Positions 1 to 10,045 of a DNA stretch of 39,434 bases are shown piece by piece. The DNA comes from Halocafeteria seosinensis (lineage: Eukaryota > Sar > Bigyra > Bicosoecida): assembly GCA_001687465.1 (NCBI GenBank), contig LVLI01000614.1, positions 1-39,434 of the forward strand, written 5' to 3'. Made by a program: the position numbers and the translations under genes. The notes under the pieces are model-generated. The model was not told where the DNA came from and did no database searches. It saw only the letters and a program-made list of their open reading frames with translations. The stretch's first letter is position 1. Every line of letters starts with the position of its first letter.

Positions 1-801
1 TGATAATGCAATTTGATATGCTTGGGTGTCTTTTAATTTCCCTTTAATATGCATAATAATGGGTCCACATTCTCCCTTCACAAAACTGGCAAATTTTGAA
101 ATATCGGGGGCACGGGCGCTTTTTCCAGTGGTGCGCCCCCGCAAAACATCGGGGGCAAAGTGCGGAAAAGGAAATATCCCAGCTCTGAATGAAAGACGCA
201 TTTGCATCGCTCCCCAGTGACGTCATAGTGATGTTTGATGATTGTATTGAAATATATATATCTCCAACGACATCGAATTCATCTGAACGTTGATTTATGG
301 GAAGAGGAGGTCGTATCAGAACGGAGGTGGTAAAATAATTCATCACCTCAAGTTGAAGCTGGAGCCGGAGGAGAAAAAACGATATCTGTTGAACACGTTT
401 TGACGTCTTTTCGTCTCTAGTTTCCCTGCTCTGTCAGTTTTAAAGTGTGCATTGGAGGCGTAGTGGAACGTGTGTGGTACTGGACTCTGTGGAAGTGGGC
501 GTCATTGGAGGGGAAAACGAGTGATTCGGCGGTGGTTAACGATTAAGACTTTCGGGCAACGAAACAGAGGAAGTTTTGGATTCTTTTAGCGTCTTTGTGA
601 GCACCAGAGTCCGCAGACGAGGCGATTCTCTCGTGTACTATGGTCAGCTAAAAACGTACGGGTCAAGTTTTCTCAGAGAGCAAAAATCGTCATCTAGCAC
701 AGATTCTGTGGGTGTTCTGGCGTGGAGATTCCTGACTTCAAGTGACTTTTGATACCCAAATTCTCCGGAAGGGCAAAATACTTGATTGCAGGGTCTCAAG
801 G
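1..801. other. Upstream region of the ATG11-like gene
   Basis: No gene is supported here. A 100-residue Cys-rich open frame on the minus strand (44-346) has no recognisable family and is probably chance. Visible elements are a direct repeat ATCGGGGGCA at 103-112 and 148-157, and a perfect TGACGTCA palindrome at 218-225, which resembles a bZIP (CRE-like) site. The stretch just before 802 presumably holds the 5' UTR and promoter of the autophagy gene. No TATA box can be assigned with confidence. Confidence 0.5.
218..225. promoter_or_regulatory. CRE-like palindrome TGACGTCA
   Basis: An exact eight-base palindrome matching the classical bZIP cAMP-response-element core. It lies about 580 bases upstream of the ATG11-like start codon. 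Function is inferred from sequence alone; one eight-base match can occur by chance. Confidence 0.25.
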
Positions 802-3800
802 ATGTCGAATTCAAGTGCAACGGCTAGTACAAGAACCACAATTACGTTGACTGTCGTCAACGTGATTGCTGGAGAGAAATTTGGACCCGATTCCATTGAT
901 GCAGCGTAAGTAAAATGGATTACGTGCGTGGCGGTTGTTGGAGCTAAACTAATTGTGCGCATCTATCCCCTGTACAGGTTTGAAGCGCTACAGGAGTATG
1001 TTGGAAATACTACAGGGATCAGCGCGGATGACCAGCTACTTCTCTATGACGATGGCAAAGTGCCCTTGCAAATTACAGAGGAAAGTTTCACCCCTGTTCT
1101 AGGACTGGCTGACAACACGACTTCAGGCGGTGCAGCGGCATCTAGTTCGTTCATGTCTCAATCTTACCAGTATTCTACGTCAACCTCGGATGTGAAAATC
1201 GGACAGTTGTTGGCATACGATGTTAGCAGAATGAAAAGGCAGGAGATCGACGACCAGTTCGTCGCTCCTCTAACTGAGAACGAAGAAGTTTCCCCGGAGA
1301 ATATGTCAAAGTCGACTTCTTCCTTGGAAACTTGTCTAAACTCAGCCCGTGGAGTTGGACGATCGCTTAGGGCGGTCAAGGAAGATGAAGCCATTGCGAC
1401 TTTAGCCGACTATTTCGATGCCGTTATTGAGGCTACCGTCGCAGGCAGAGAAGCGTTTGTCAACGTAGAGAAAACAAAGCAGCAAATCAATGTTCGTTCT
1501 CGAAGATGCTCCATTCTAATGCAAGGAGTAATGGCTTTCTACCGGTTTGTGCCGTCTGTCTGTGAGGAAATGAGGAACCGAGTCCGTTCCTTACATGACA
1601 ACTTCGAAGCGCAAAAGAGCAAGACGAAGAAGCTAGCAACTCGGGTTGAACAGTATTTGGGACGCCTTCGGGATATCGATGTGCACAACTATGAATCAGG
1701 GTCTGCTGTGAAAGATCGTTTACTCGAACAGGTTGATGAGGGCGCAATCCAGGAGGCTGCTAAGCAGATAGTACACGCGATAGAGGAGTTGGGCGAGGAC
1801 AAGGGCACTATTGATAGGCATTTGACGCATGTAAACTCCCGTATGCGCGACTTGAGCTCGGGTGTAACCAATGAGCTTTCATCGTCCACTTACGCGTTAG
1901 ACAACGACGAAAAAATTCCGAAGTCCAAAGTAGATGTTTCTGAGGCCGAAAAGTTGGTGGGGAAAATGAAGGAGAACCTGGAAACAATCACCAACTCGGT
2001 TTCAGCGGTCTTGAACTCGGACTCTGCTTCTTCCAATAAAATCCAACTAATTTCTCAAATGGAAGATATGCGCAGTGACCACACGAATGCACGGTACACA
2101 ATCGAATCCACTCTGCAGCGTACGGAAAAGACACTCAAAAACTGTAACGATTTTGTGAAGCAACTTTCGGAAGAGTACCTATTCTATTTGCTAAAACTAT
2201 TCGCCCTATGGGACCAACTACTTGATATTCATCGAAGGACGGATTTGTTCCAGCAAGCATGTGAGAGGGTGACTACCTTTGGATCGCAACTTGGGACCTT
2301 GCGAGGGTTGCCATCAGCCGTAGCTGCAGGACTAGAGGAGCGGGAGAGACGTCGCGTATTTCTTAACTCAATTGCAAATGATATTCAAACTGTGTGCCAG
2401 TCTCTCTATGACAGATTGGGGAGAGAGAACTCACGACGAAGAAAGTTTGTAAGACGTCACGGAACCCTGCTTCCAGATGGATTACTCCCGGAACTACGAA
2501 GCTGGGCACCAGAGATCGAAGTAACCTTGAAGATAGACAATGAGGAGGAACCATTGGCTAGTTCTATTCCAAGAGAATTTTCTAGCTCTATTCGAAGTGC
2601 TCGTCATACCCCATACACTGGTGCAATCAATGCGGAGGATAGTCTCTCCAACAAATTCCGGTTGCTTTCTGACAACTCTCCTGGCGTAGCTGCAGCCGAC
2701 TCTCGCTCTCCGAGCACATCCATGATGGCATCTCGTGACACTACTCCTGACATTGATACCCTTTCGTTGGGTCCCGCTGCAAATAAAGGTGGAGACAGTA
2801 AATCCAGTACAACTGTAAAAACCAGGACTAGAAGCGGCAGTGGGAACCAAACGTATCCGAACACTTCTCGAGACCCCGAAGCAGACAACTCGAAGGGTGC
2901 TCCAACGGAGGAGTCACGCAAGTCGCCCGAGGAAATCCTTGCTCAACAGAGAAAGTATATTGAAAGATTGGAGGAAGCAAATGCATCTTTAAAGTCTGAA
3001 CTTGAGTCGACGAAAATGGTGGGAGCCTTAGCCTCAGAAGACTATGGTGGCTCCCCCGCAAGCAGGACTGAATCTGAATCGGAGAACTTTTCCTTTACAG
3101 CCTTGCGGGAAATACACGATTGTATAAGGAATACGTTTGACACTGCGCAGTTGATTCATAGGGACGATGGAGGTGCGTCGACCGAAACAACCCCTTCAGA
3201 ATCTAGCGGACACGATGTGTCGCCGGCTCACACCCGTCTTTCAAATACTGTACGGCGCCTTGTACGCGAGCATTACAGCTTTGCCGAGTATATAACTAAG
3301 CTTCAGGATACGTTATCCAAAATGTCTACTGACTTGGAGCGCTCGATTTCTATACGAGATTTTCACGTAGGTGACAGAATGCTTTTCGTACAGCTTAAAC
3401 CTCCGACATTTTATTCGGCATTCAATATGGATGAACCTCACTATTACTTAAGCTCAGCAGTTGTGAAGAAGGAAACACCCAGTACCAAATATGCAAACAG
3501 GCTGCCTGCGTACATTGTCGTGGAGGCGAAGTCTATTAAGTCGTTTGTCGCAAGCGATGAGAGGAATCCGTACCATCTAGTTTGTGGCACCGTGTACCAC
3601 ATCGTGGATGGAACCATATTATCTTCCAGTTTTTCTGTTTTACCGCCACGGGGTAGCACGTCAAGCACAACCCGTCAGAACGAGGCTGGATCCAGTACTG
3701 TCGACGTAGAACCGAAACAGCGTCACAGGAGTAGAAGTGAGAGTGACACTGATTCGCGTTTTGACACAACAACAGATGAGCAGAAAGACACGCCGTTTAC

Positions 3801-3855
3801 GATGAAACGGGCTCTGTCTTTGCCTGCCAACATTGAGGATAAAAAGACCAAGTAG
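802..3855 (+). CDS. ATG11: ATG11/FIP200-like autophagy scaffold (993 aa)
   Basis: Two exons, 802-905 and 978-3855, separated by a 72-nt GTAAGT..CAG intron. The start is ATG at 802 with A at -3; reading only the long exon would lose the N-terminus. Residues about 11-75 (TITLTVVNVIAGEKF, then QLLLYDDGKVPLQ across the splice) look like the ubiquitin-like domain of FIP200/ATG11. A long helical middle of the ATG17/ATG11 type follows. A short coiled coil sits near residues 680-715 (KYIERLEEANASLKSELE). The C-terminal claw domain is at about 828-925 (FHVGDRMLFVQL, YYLSSAVV, LVCGTVYHI). A basic Ser-rich tail ends the protein. Members scaffold the ATG1/ULK kinase complex at the phagophore site, and the claw binds selective-autophagy receptors. 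The stop lies three bases from that of the convergent Sfi1-like gene. ATG11 versus FIP200 cannot be separated here, since both share this layout. Confidence 0.85.
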
Positions 3856-3858
3856 AGG

Positions 3859-6800
3859 TTATAATGATCCACTGGAGTCTGATCCATTTAGGATACGTTT
3901 GACAACTTCTTGCAGCTTGCGAGGGCGGAATTCTGCAGAACCTCGGTCATGATCGCTGTAATTTTGAAGGACGTTCCCCTTAATTTCGCTAACATCTCTC
4001 TTTGTCCACTGTAGTTCACTGTTGCGCACTTTACGGAGAAGTGCTAGCTCCCTGTCTAGGACCTCATTAGTATCATAAGATGAAAATGGACGTCTCTTCG
4101 AGTTTTCTTTGGGCCTACCCCCGGTACTACGCATAGCTATTTTTAGTCTAGCCTGCAATGTTCTCGCGAACACTCTCCTCCACCGGTTTACAATATGGGA
4201 TTTCTGAATACGTTGAACAGCCACTACTCGGCTCCTATCATCTTGCCCTTCTTTGCGAACGTACGTGCTCCAACCCTCGAACGCCGCCCGTAGCTGTCGT
4301 TTTCTGACTATCGCCGTCAGCTGGGTTTCAGCGTGCTGTATCCGTTTCGCTCGCAGGTGTTTCTCTTTCCACGTTCGAAAGAACTTTTTCTGAATACGTC
4401 TTCGATCAGCTGACACTGTAAGCCACAGCTGGAACCATCCTAGAAGCGCTCGCACTTTAGTATTTCTTTCCCAGTATACACGGGCCCTTTTTTTGCACCG
4501 ATTTATGTACGCATACTTAGTTGCAAATTGATGCCATTGCGCCCAAGCTTGCAATTTTCTCTGTAATTCCAACGTCCTCGTTGCATTACAAACGATGGAT
4601 CGAGCACGTCGCTGGTTCGACGTTATGGTCCTGAGCATGGAGAATGATGGAAGCAATCGAGCTTTAACAGCAGTTTCACTCCCTTCCGCCAGCAAGGGTT
4701 CCGTGAGATGAGACAGAAATAATTGAGCGATTCTCAGTCTATCCGGCTCCTCAAAGTAATTGGAAGTTCGTTTGTGGATGTGCTGGCGAGAACACTGAAG
4801 TGCTTTTATTCGCTCCTGACGATTTCGGCGAACAAAATCGCATCTCCGGTGTAACCGCCGAAAGGCGAATGATCGGCGAAGCGAGTGGGCTCTTTCCTCT
4901 AATATTTGCATCCGCTGTTGCGAGTAGAGTGCAATCCTCCATAGCTTCAACAATTTGCGTTTCGCGCGGTAGGAAAAGACTGATTCAGCCTTCTCGAGAA
5001 GTTGTCTCTCAGATCTCAGAAGAAGAGCTTGAGAATTCCATTGATGCATAAGCTTGCGCAGTCTATGTACTCGAGTACTAGTCTGCAGATAAAGACATTT
5101 CGTAGCGAGGTCTTTAGACTTTTCGGTAAACTGTCTCCATTTGGAAAATGCATGTCTCAACAATCGCTCAGTCCTCACAACTTGGGAGTATCGATACAGC
5201 TTTTGCTCGTAAGTAAACATTCTAAAGCATTGGAAAACCTGCTTCTTCCTTCGAATTTCCTGTTTTGACCACACCAAACCTATCATTCGCGTCCTGACAA
5301 GCTGAAGTTCGTCAAACCTTTGTCGCCAAATACCGAACGCAGAACTAACAGTCTTTCTATCACGATCCCGCGAAATCAATAACTTCCGGTCTGACAGCCA
5401 TTTCATTTGCCTCGTATGATCTCCCCATGAGCGAACAATTCTGCCACATAGTTGCATGGACAACTTGCTCTGAAACGACCGTGCGATCTTCCGGGAACGA
5501 TAGCCCCTGTACAGTTGCCCAAAGAGGGTGTCGCGGCGACGAGTTAAGATCCTATCACGCAGCAATTGCGTTTTGCCACGAATTATTCTCATCCTTCTAC
5601 GGTACTCCGTCCATTTCTTCAAGCTGTGTGATAATCGGATGCTCTCCGACTTGCATCTGAATGCATGGAATCTTTTTTTCATCTCTTTCTTGCTAGCAGA
5701 GTAACTGACGAGTCGAGAAAATACTTGTTTCTTGACGCGATGTAGATATAAACCGACCGCGGACTCAGTAAGCCTCTTCCACTGAGAACGGGTTCTAGCC
5801 ATAGTCTTCCACTGTATCAATGAGCGGCGAGCTCTTCTCTGCAGGTTCCTCGTATTGCATGTAATTTGTTGTTTTCTCAACCACCTTAAACGATGCAGGA
5901 ACTCCTGCCACTGTCGCACTCCGTGACGCAGTCGTCTGACAGTATACAAGCTATCAGCCGCATAAAACATTCGCCTTTTTGTGTGAGCCTTCGCGGCATT
6001 CGTCAGTAACATCCTTATACCAGCGTTGTACCGATGACGGCGAATGAGGGATCGTATCCTGTTGGTCTTGTGTTCCAGCATCTTGGAATCATAGTTTGCA
6101 TCCATCCAACCAGTAAACGCCCTTCGCAGCAAATTCCTGCGAAACACTGAGTCAGCTATTTGCTCCTTTCGCACCCTTATCCGATCTTCTATGACGAACT
6201 CCTTCCAGCGGTACCAGTAAGTTCTACAGGATCGCCCGTTCAGTATACGGGAAACTTTATTGAGGGCAAACTTACGAACAAATATCTGTCTGGTGAAAGA
6301 TTTCCATTCTTGGTAAGCGTTGAACAATACCTTTTGATCAGCATATTCTCTAAAGCGGTTGCACTGATACTCAAGCAACTGATGTCTTAACGTCGCGCCT
6401 CTCCAGTAGTGCCAATAACGCTCCAACTGATGCCGATGTCTGTAGGCCACTATCTCCCGCTGTAAACCCGACAACCGGCCTTTATGGGCAGAGTACGCCC
6501 AGAACCCATTGAACATTTTTTTGAGTAATACAAATTTTCGCACACCTTGCAACTTTTGGACAGCCTGCTTTCGCAATCTTCCAATGTGAGCCTGCTCATG
6601 CATACGTCTAAAATGATTATGTAGTAGCATCATTCTCCGGAATCGTCCAGCGCGCACGAGGAGATTGACCAATTCGTGCTTTTCTGCAATCTTCTGCTTC
6701 CATGTCTGGAAAGCCTTGGATACACGCTGCGTAGCACGGAAAACCCTGGCCTGCCACTTCCGTTTACGGTATTCGTAAGAGGTGAAATTATACATCTTCC

Positions 6801-9651
6801 ATTTGGATATCGCCTTTTTCAGTTTCAGCTTCTTCACCTGAGCTTCAGCTTCCACGAAGTATTCGCGAAAACTACATTGCAGAGAGGCGACTTGCCGCCA
6901 AGCACCAAGGCAAATAACAGAGGTGAACTTGTCCCGTACGCGCTGTAACGTGAGTACCGCGGCCCGCTTTTTCAGCTTCTTTGAGGTTGCGAAGGTACTC
7001 CAAGTGAACAGACACGCACGAAGTACATAATCGGACCATTCTTTTTCCTTCCTTTTCTTTTCTACTCTTTCTTGCCGAGCTATTTCCGTAGAGTACTTCC
7101 AGTTCTTAACAGACTTGGACAACACGCTCTTCAAGTGGAAAATGGCAGCTATCTCAGCCCTTGCGCGGAAGACATGTATGCGATGTAGGCGGAGTCGCCA
7201 GTCTCCTATATATTTCTTTAGCAATTTGGTACAGTGCCTGTGTTCTGTGATTGCCGACGCCTCTAGGATTCGTCGTTCTTTTAGCGCATGTTCCTGAATT
7301 CGTACGAAGGCTTGACCTTTCATTCTCCTAGCTACAAGGACGACAAAGCAGTCGATGACGTGTCCATAGCGTCGGGATTCATGTAGCATCGACTGTAGCC
7401 TCGCGAATGTACGTCTTAGAACACGCCATCGCCAAATGCGATCTACCGTCGCAGATATGGATCGACGCTTAGCAACTGTCACGCTGTACCGATACCAAGT
7501 GCAGAGTGCATTGCGACTCACAAAGCGAAAAATCAGCATTCTAAAACGCTGCTTTTGATACGCAACCCAGCTCCATTCTCGTAAAGCTCGTCGCGATTTC
7601 TTCTCAGCAAGCATATTGTAGAGTTGCGAAGCTTGGCGCTCATGCTCCCCGACTATGCCCTGCCAGTTGTGGAACGTGGACCGCACAACCATAGACCTAT
7701 CAACCGAGCGAATTACACGCACAAGGGTTTCCCTGGCAGCATGCTTCCGAAGATGCGTATTGTACCATGAGTCAAGAATGATTCGTTTCCGGCGATTCTC
7801 AATATACCCCTTTACGGCACGTAATTGTTGTTTCTGAGCAGCACGCATTGAAGCATTTTCTGTCCATCTATGAAAGAGAACATCCTCTGCAATCATAACC
7901 AAGTGTCGCCTGGCTCGGCGAAGAATTTGTTTTGAGCGATAAAGAGACCAAAAATCGGTGAAAATACGCCGCTTAAAGGTAAGCTCTGTCTTCTGCTTTA
8001 TAGTACCGGCACTTCTCTGAAGACGCCGTCGCTCCCGGCAAAACCGTTTCCATGCCAGAAGACACTGTCCCAAGAGATTCACAGAAAACGATTCTTGCAT
8101 CTGAGAAACCGCGTTAAGAACACTTGTACACCTCCTCCAGACTCGAAAAAGAGCCCGTGACCTCTGCCAGTTAAGCCGCTCCCGAAGATCGGACCCCATA
8201 TTTTCGACATAGTACCTCCTCCTCCATAACGACCAAGCCCAACTAAGGAGCCGTCCAGCTTTGTTATTGCTGACATTCCAAGCCGCATTTCTTTCTTGAG
8301 AACGCTTTTGAGCAAGCAACGACCACTGATAGACAAAGTTACGTAAGAACTCCGTTTCCCGAGGTGGGCCGCTCTTCGTCCCTAGAGATTCCACCGTCGA
8401 CTGCCCAGGAGAGGGGGTGCTTGAGGTGCCATATTCTGGGCCCTGTGGTTGTGTAGTCGGCTGAGGATTGAAGGTAAACGAGACTGTACGCGTATGTGGA
8501 GGCTGGTTCTGGATCGTGCTTGGGTCATGAAAGGGGAGTTCATCTGGGGTATCAGCAGATATGGGATTTCTTGACTCAGCAGGTGAATTTCTCGGTGATA
8601 TAGCCACTTGAAGACCACGGCACGTCCTCAAAACACTCCTATTGGGTCCGATGTTCGTTCCTCCATCTGTGTCATAGTCGCTTTGTTGCCTTACAGCAGA
8701 GTAGTCATTGTATGCATACCGCGTACTACTTGAGACAGAGGAACGCTGATCAGCTTGTGGAGCTACGTTCTGATGCCGGCCATCTGTGCTCGAGAGTGCA
8801 GGTTGCTGTTGATACCGCTGCATAGTATCTGTGGTGGCGTAAGCCCACAGCGGAGGCTGCTGTTCGTTAGTCCCAGCTATTTCTTCGCTTGGTCCAAGCC
8901 TTCGAGCAAGCTCGTAGACCGGTACCTGTATTGGGTGGGGAAGTTGTTGGTACCAGACGTTTCCGGATGCCCACATAGGGGGCTGATGCGATAGCCTATC
9001 CGCAGAGTAATTCCCTTGTCTTTCACCATTAGCGAATGCATTTGTTGCTACACTATTATTCCTATCTTCTTGCTGCACTGGCACCATCGGCGCCGCTAGA
9101 TAATCTAGTGCAGTTTCTTCTTCCATGCCATAGCTATCGGTACCAGTTAAAGCGGGTTCATGGGAACGACTACCTTTCCGCGGCTCGAAACATTCCGCAA
9201 TCGTTTCTTCGTGACGATTCTCAGCTCCCATCCGCCGATAGTGCTCTTCCATAATTTCTCGAGTACCATCGCTCATACTACCTTCCTCATCGGAACCTTC
9301 CAGGGAGACGGTGGAAGTCGAGCTTGCATGGGTTCCTTCAGGAAAGTTGCCGTTCCACCCAGAATCATTCCCATACAGCGTTCCACCTCCATAAGCCGAA
9401 AATACTGTTTCAGAAGCAGTGGATAACGGCTGCTGGTCTCCTAATGAAGCTTGTAATGGTCCCAAAGCCTGATTGATCTGTTGCCGGAACTCCTGCTGTT
9501 TAGACTGCTTAAATGTCTCCACCTCCGAGACTAGATCCCCAAACAAGCTTCGTTTGCCTTTTTCATGTCGTTTAGAGCGAGATTCATCAGGTTTCCTGCT
9601 GGAATAGGTCCTGTATCCTCTGGTAGAGCGCTCCATATCCCCGTAGCCCAT
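3859..9651 (-). CDS. SFI1: Sfi1-like giant centrin-binding repeat protein (1930 aa)
   Basis: A single uninterrupted exon. The first 430 or so residues are low-complexity and rich in Ser, Gln and Pro. From there to about 1820 the protein is an almost continuous basic helix. It contains roughly forty repeats spaced about 30-35 residues, with a Trp or Phe core such as FTGWMDANYDS, LLGWFQLWL, HQWNSQALL and FRTWKEKH. This is the signature of Sfi1, whose long helix binds one centrin per repeat in spindle-pole-body half-bridges and centriole or basal-body fibres. The length exceeds yeast Sfi1 (about 950 aa) and human SFI1 (about 1240 aa), so the filament could be unusually long. The start ATG at 9651 opens the frame directly after an intergenic region shared head to head with SAM50. 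The 3' end abuts the ATG11-like gene. Another Sfi1-repeat protein such as a centriolar POC5-type factor is possible, but the repeat count favours Sfi1. Confidence 0.85.
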   Translation of the reverse strand: MGYGDMERSTRGYRTYSSRKPDESRSKRHEKGKRSLFGDLVSEVETFKQSKQQEFRQQINQALGPLQASLGDQQPLSTASETVFSAYGGGTLYGNDSGWNGNFPEGTHASSTSTVSLEGSDEEGSMSDGTREIMEEHYRRMGAENRHEETIAECFEPRKGSRSHEPALTGTDSYGMEEETALDYLAAPMVPVQQEDRNNSVATNAFANGERQGNYSADRLSHQPPMWASGNVWYQQLPHPIQVPVYELARRLGPSEEIAGTNEQQPPLWAYATTDTMQRYQQQPALSSTDGRHQNVAPQADQRSSVSSSTRYAYNDYSAVRQQSDYDTDGGTNIGPNRSVLRTCRGLQVAISPRNSPAESRNPISADTPDELPFHDPSTIQNQPPHTRTVSFTFNPQPTTQPQGPEYGTSSTPSPGQSTVESLGTKSGPPRETEFLRNFVYQWSLLAQKRSQERNAAWNVSNNKAGRLLSWAWSLWRRRYYVENMGSDLRERLNWQRSRALFRVWRRCTSVLNAVSQMQESFSVNLLGQCLLAWKRFCRERRRLQRSAGTIKQKTELTFKRRIFTDFWSLYRSKQILRRARRHLVMIAEDVLFHRWTENASMRAAQKQQLRAVKGYIENRRKRIILDSWYNTHLRKHAARETLVRVIRSVDRSMVVRSTFHNWQGIVGEHERQASQLYNMLAEKKSRRALREWSWVAYQKQRFRMLIFRFVSRNALCTWYRYSVTVAKRRSISATVDRIWRWRVLRRTFARLQSMLHESRRYGHVIDCFVVLVARRMKGQAFVRIQEHALKERRILEASAITEHRHCTKLLKKYIGDWRLRLHRIHVFRARAEIAAIFHLKSVLSKSVKNWKYSTEIARQERVEKKRKEKEWSDYVLRACLFTWSTFATSKKLKKRAAVLTLQRVRDKFTSVICLGAWRQVASLQCSFREYFVEAEAQVKKLKLKKAISKWKMYNFTSYEYRKRKWQARVFRATQRVSKAFQTWKQKIAEKHELVNLLVRAGRFRRMMLLHNHFRRMHEQAHIGRLRKQAVQKLQGVRKFVLLKKMFNGFWAYSAHKGRLSGLQREIVAYRHRHQLERYWHYWRGATLRHQLLEYQCNRFREYADQKVLFNAYQEWKSFTRQIFVRKFALNKVSRILNGRSCRTYWYRWKEFVIEDRIRVRKEQIADSVFRRNLLRRAFTGWMDANYDSKMLEHKTNRIRSLIRRHRYNAGIRMLLTNAAKAHTKRRMFYAADSLYTVRRLRHGVRQWQEFLHRLRWLRKQQITCNTRNLQRRARRSLIQWKTMARTRSQWKRLTESAVGLYLHRVKKQVFSRLVSYSASKKEMKKRFHAFRCKSESIRLSHSLKKWTEYRRRMRIIRGKTQLLRDRILTRRRDTLFGQLYRGYRSRKIARSFQSKLSMQLCGRIVRSWGDHTRQMKWLSDRKLLISRDRDRKTVSSAFGIWRQRFDELQLVRTRMIGLVWSKQEIRRKKQVFQCFRMFTYEQKLYRYSQVVRTERLLRHAFSKWRQFTEKSKDLATKCLYLQTSTRVHRLRKLMHQWNSQALLLRSERQLLEKAESVFSYRAKRKLLKLWRIALYSQQRMQILEERAHSLRRSFAFRRLHRRCDFVRRNRQERIKALQCSRQHIHKRTSNYFEEPDRLRIAQLFLSHLTEPLLAEGSETAVKARLLPSFSMLRTITSNQRRARSIVCNATRTLELQRKLQAWAQWHQFATKYAYINRCKKRARVYWERNTKVRALLGWFQLWLTVSADRRRIQKKFFRTWKEKHLRAKRIQHAETQLTAIVRKRQLRAAFEGWSTYVRKEGQDDRSRVVAVQRIQKSHIVNRWRRVFARTLQARLKIAMRSTGGRPKENSKRRPFSSYDTNEVLDRELALLRKVRNSELQWTKRDVSEIKGNVLQNYSDHDRGSAEFRPRKLQEVVKRILNGSDSSGSL

Positions 9652-10045
9652 GGCAGATTCTCCGTCTCTTCAAACAGCTCCTGCATCCATGACAGCCCGT
9701 TCCCTCCAAATCAGCCCACACAAACAATACCTAGAGACATATTGAAACATTATAAAACAAAAATTGGAATGAAAACACATCGGGAAACCTTCCAAATCGG
9801 CCTCTAAAACTGATGGCCTCCATTGCGTAGCTGGAATTCAAACAGTTAACGGGCGTCCTTGTAGATAATCCGGGCCTTCGGCCCGGATTTCGAGCTTAAA
9901 GGGCATAATTGTTTATTCTAGACAATGTGGCTCGTATTGCAGAGAATTTTAGGCGGGGATCGAATGCTCCTTATCCAGTGGAAGGTACTTGGCGTTGAGA
10001 GGGAGCGAGTGGAAACGTGATTAGGGAGGAAATAGGCTATCTGAT
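9652..10045. promoter_or_regulatory. Bidirectional promoter region, SFI1 / SAM50
   Basis: A 394-base head-to-head spacer with no open frame worth calling. It must hold both promoters. Its clearest structure is the perfect hairpin at 9867-9889, described separately. No TATA box or other named element is convincing. Confidence 0.5.
9867..9889. repeat. Perfect 10-bp hairpin with TTC loop
   Basis: AATCCGGGCC, loop TTC, then GGCCCGGATT: ten perfectly paired bases. It lies about midway between the divergent SFI1 and SAM50 start codons. It could be a palindromic factor-binding site or a cruciform or RNA structure in one of the 5' leaders. Similar GC-rich inverted repeats occur in the other two divergent spacers of this window. 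Confidence 0.7.

Noticed and set aside
44-346. 100-residue minus-strand open frame with a Cys cluster
   Set aside because: No family resemblance, no splice or neighbour support, and it overlaps a likely promoter region.
928-977. Long frame start of the ATG11-like gene inside 928-977
   Set aside because: That stretch is the end of a 72-nt intron and the first codon there is GTG. The true first exon at 802-905 supplies the ubiquitin-like N-terminus.
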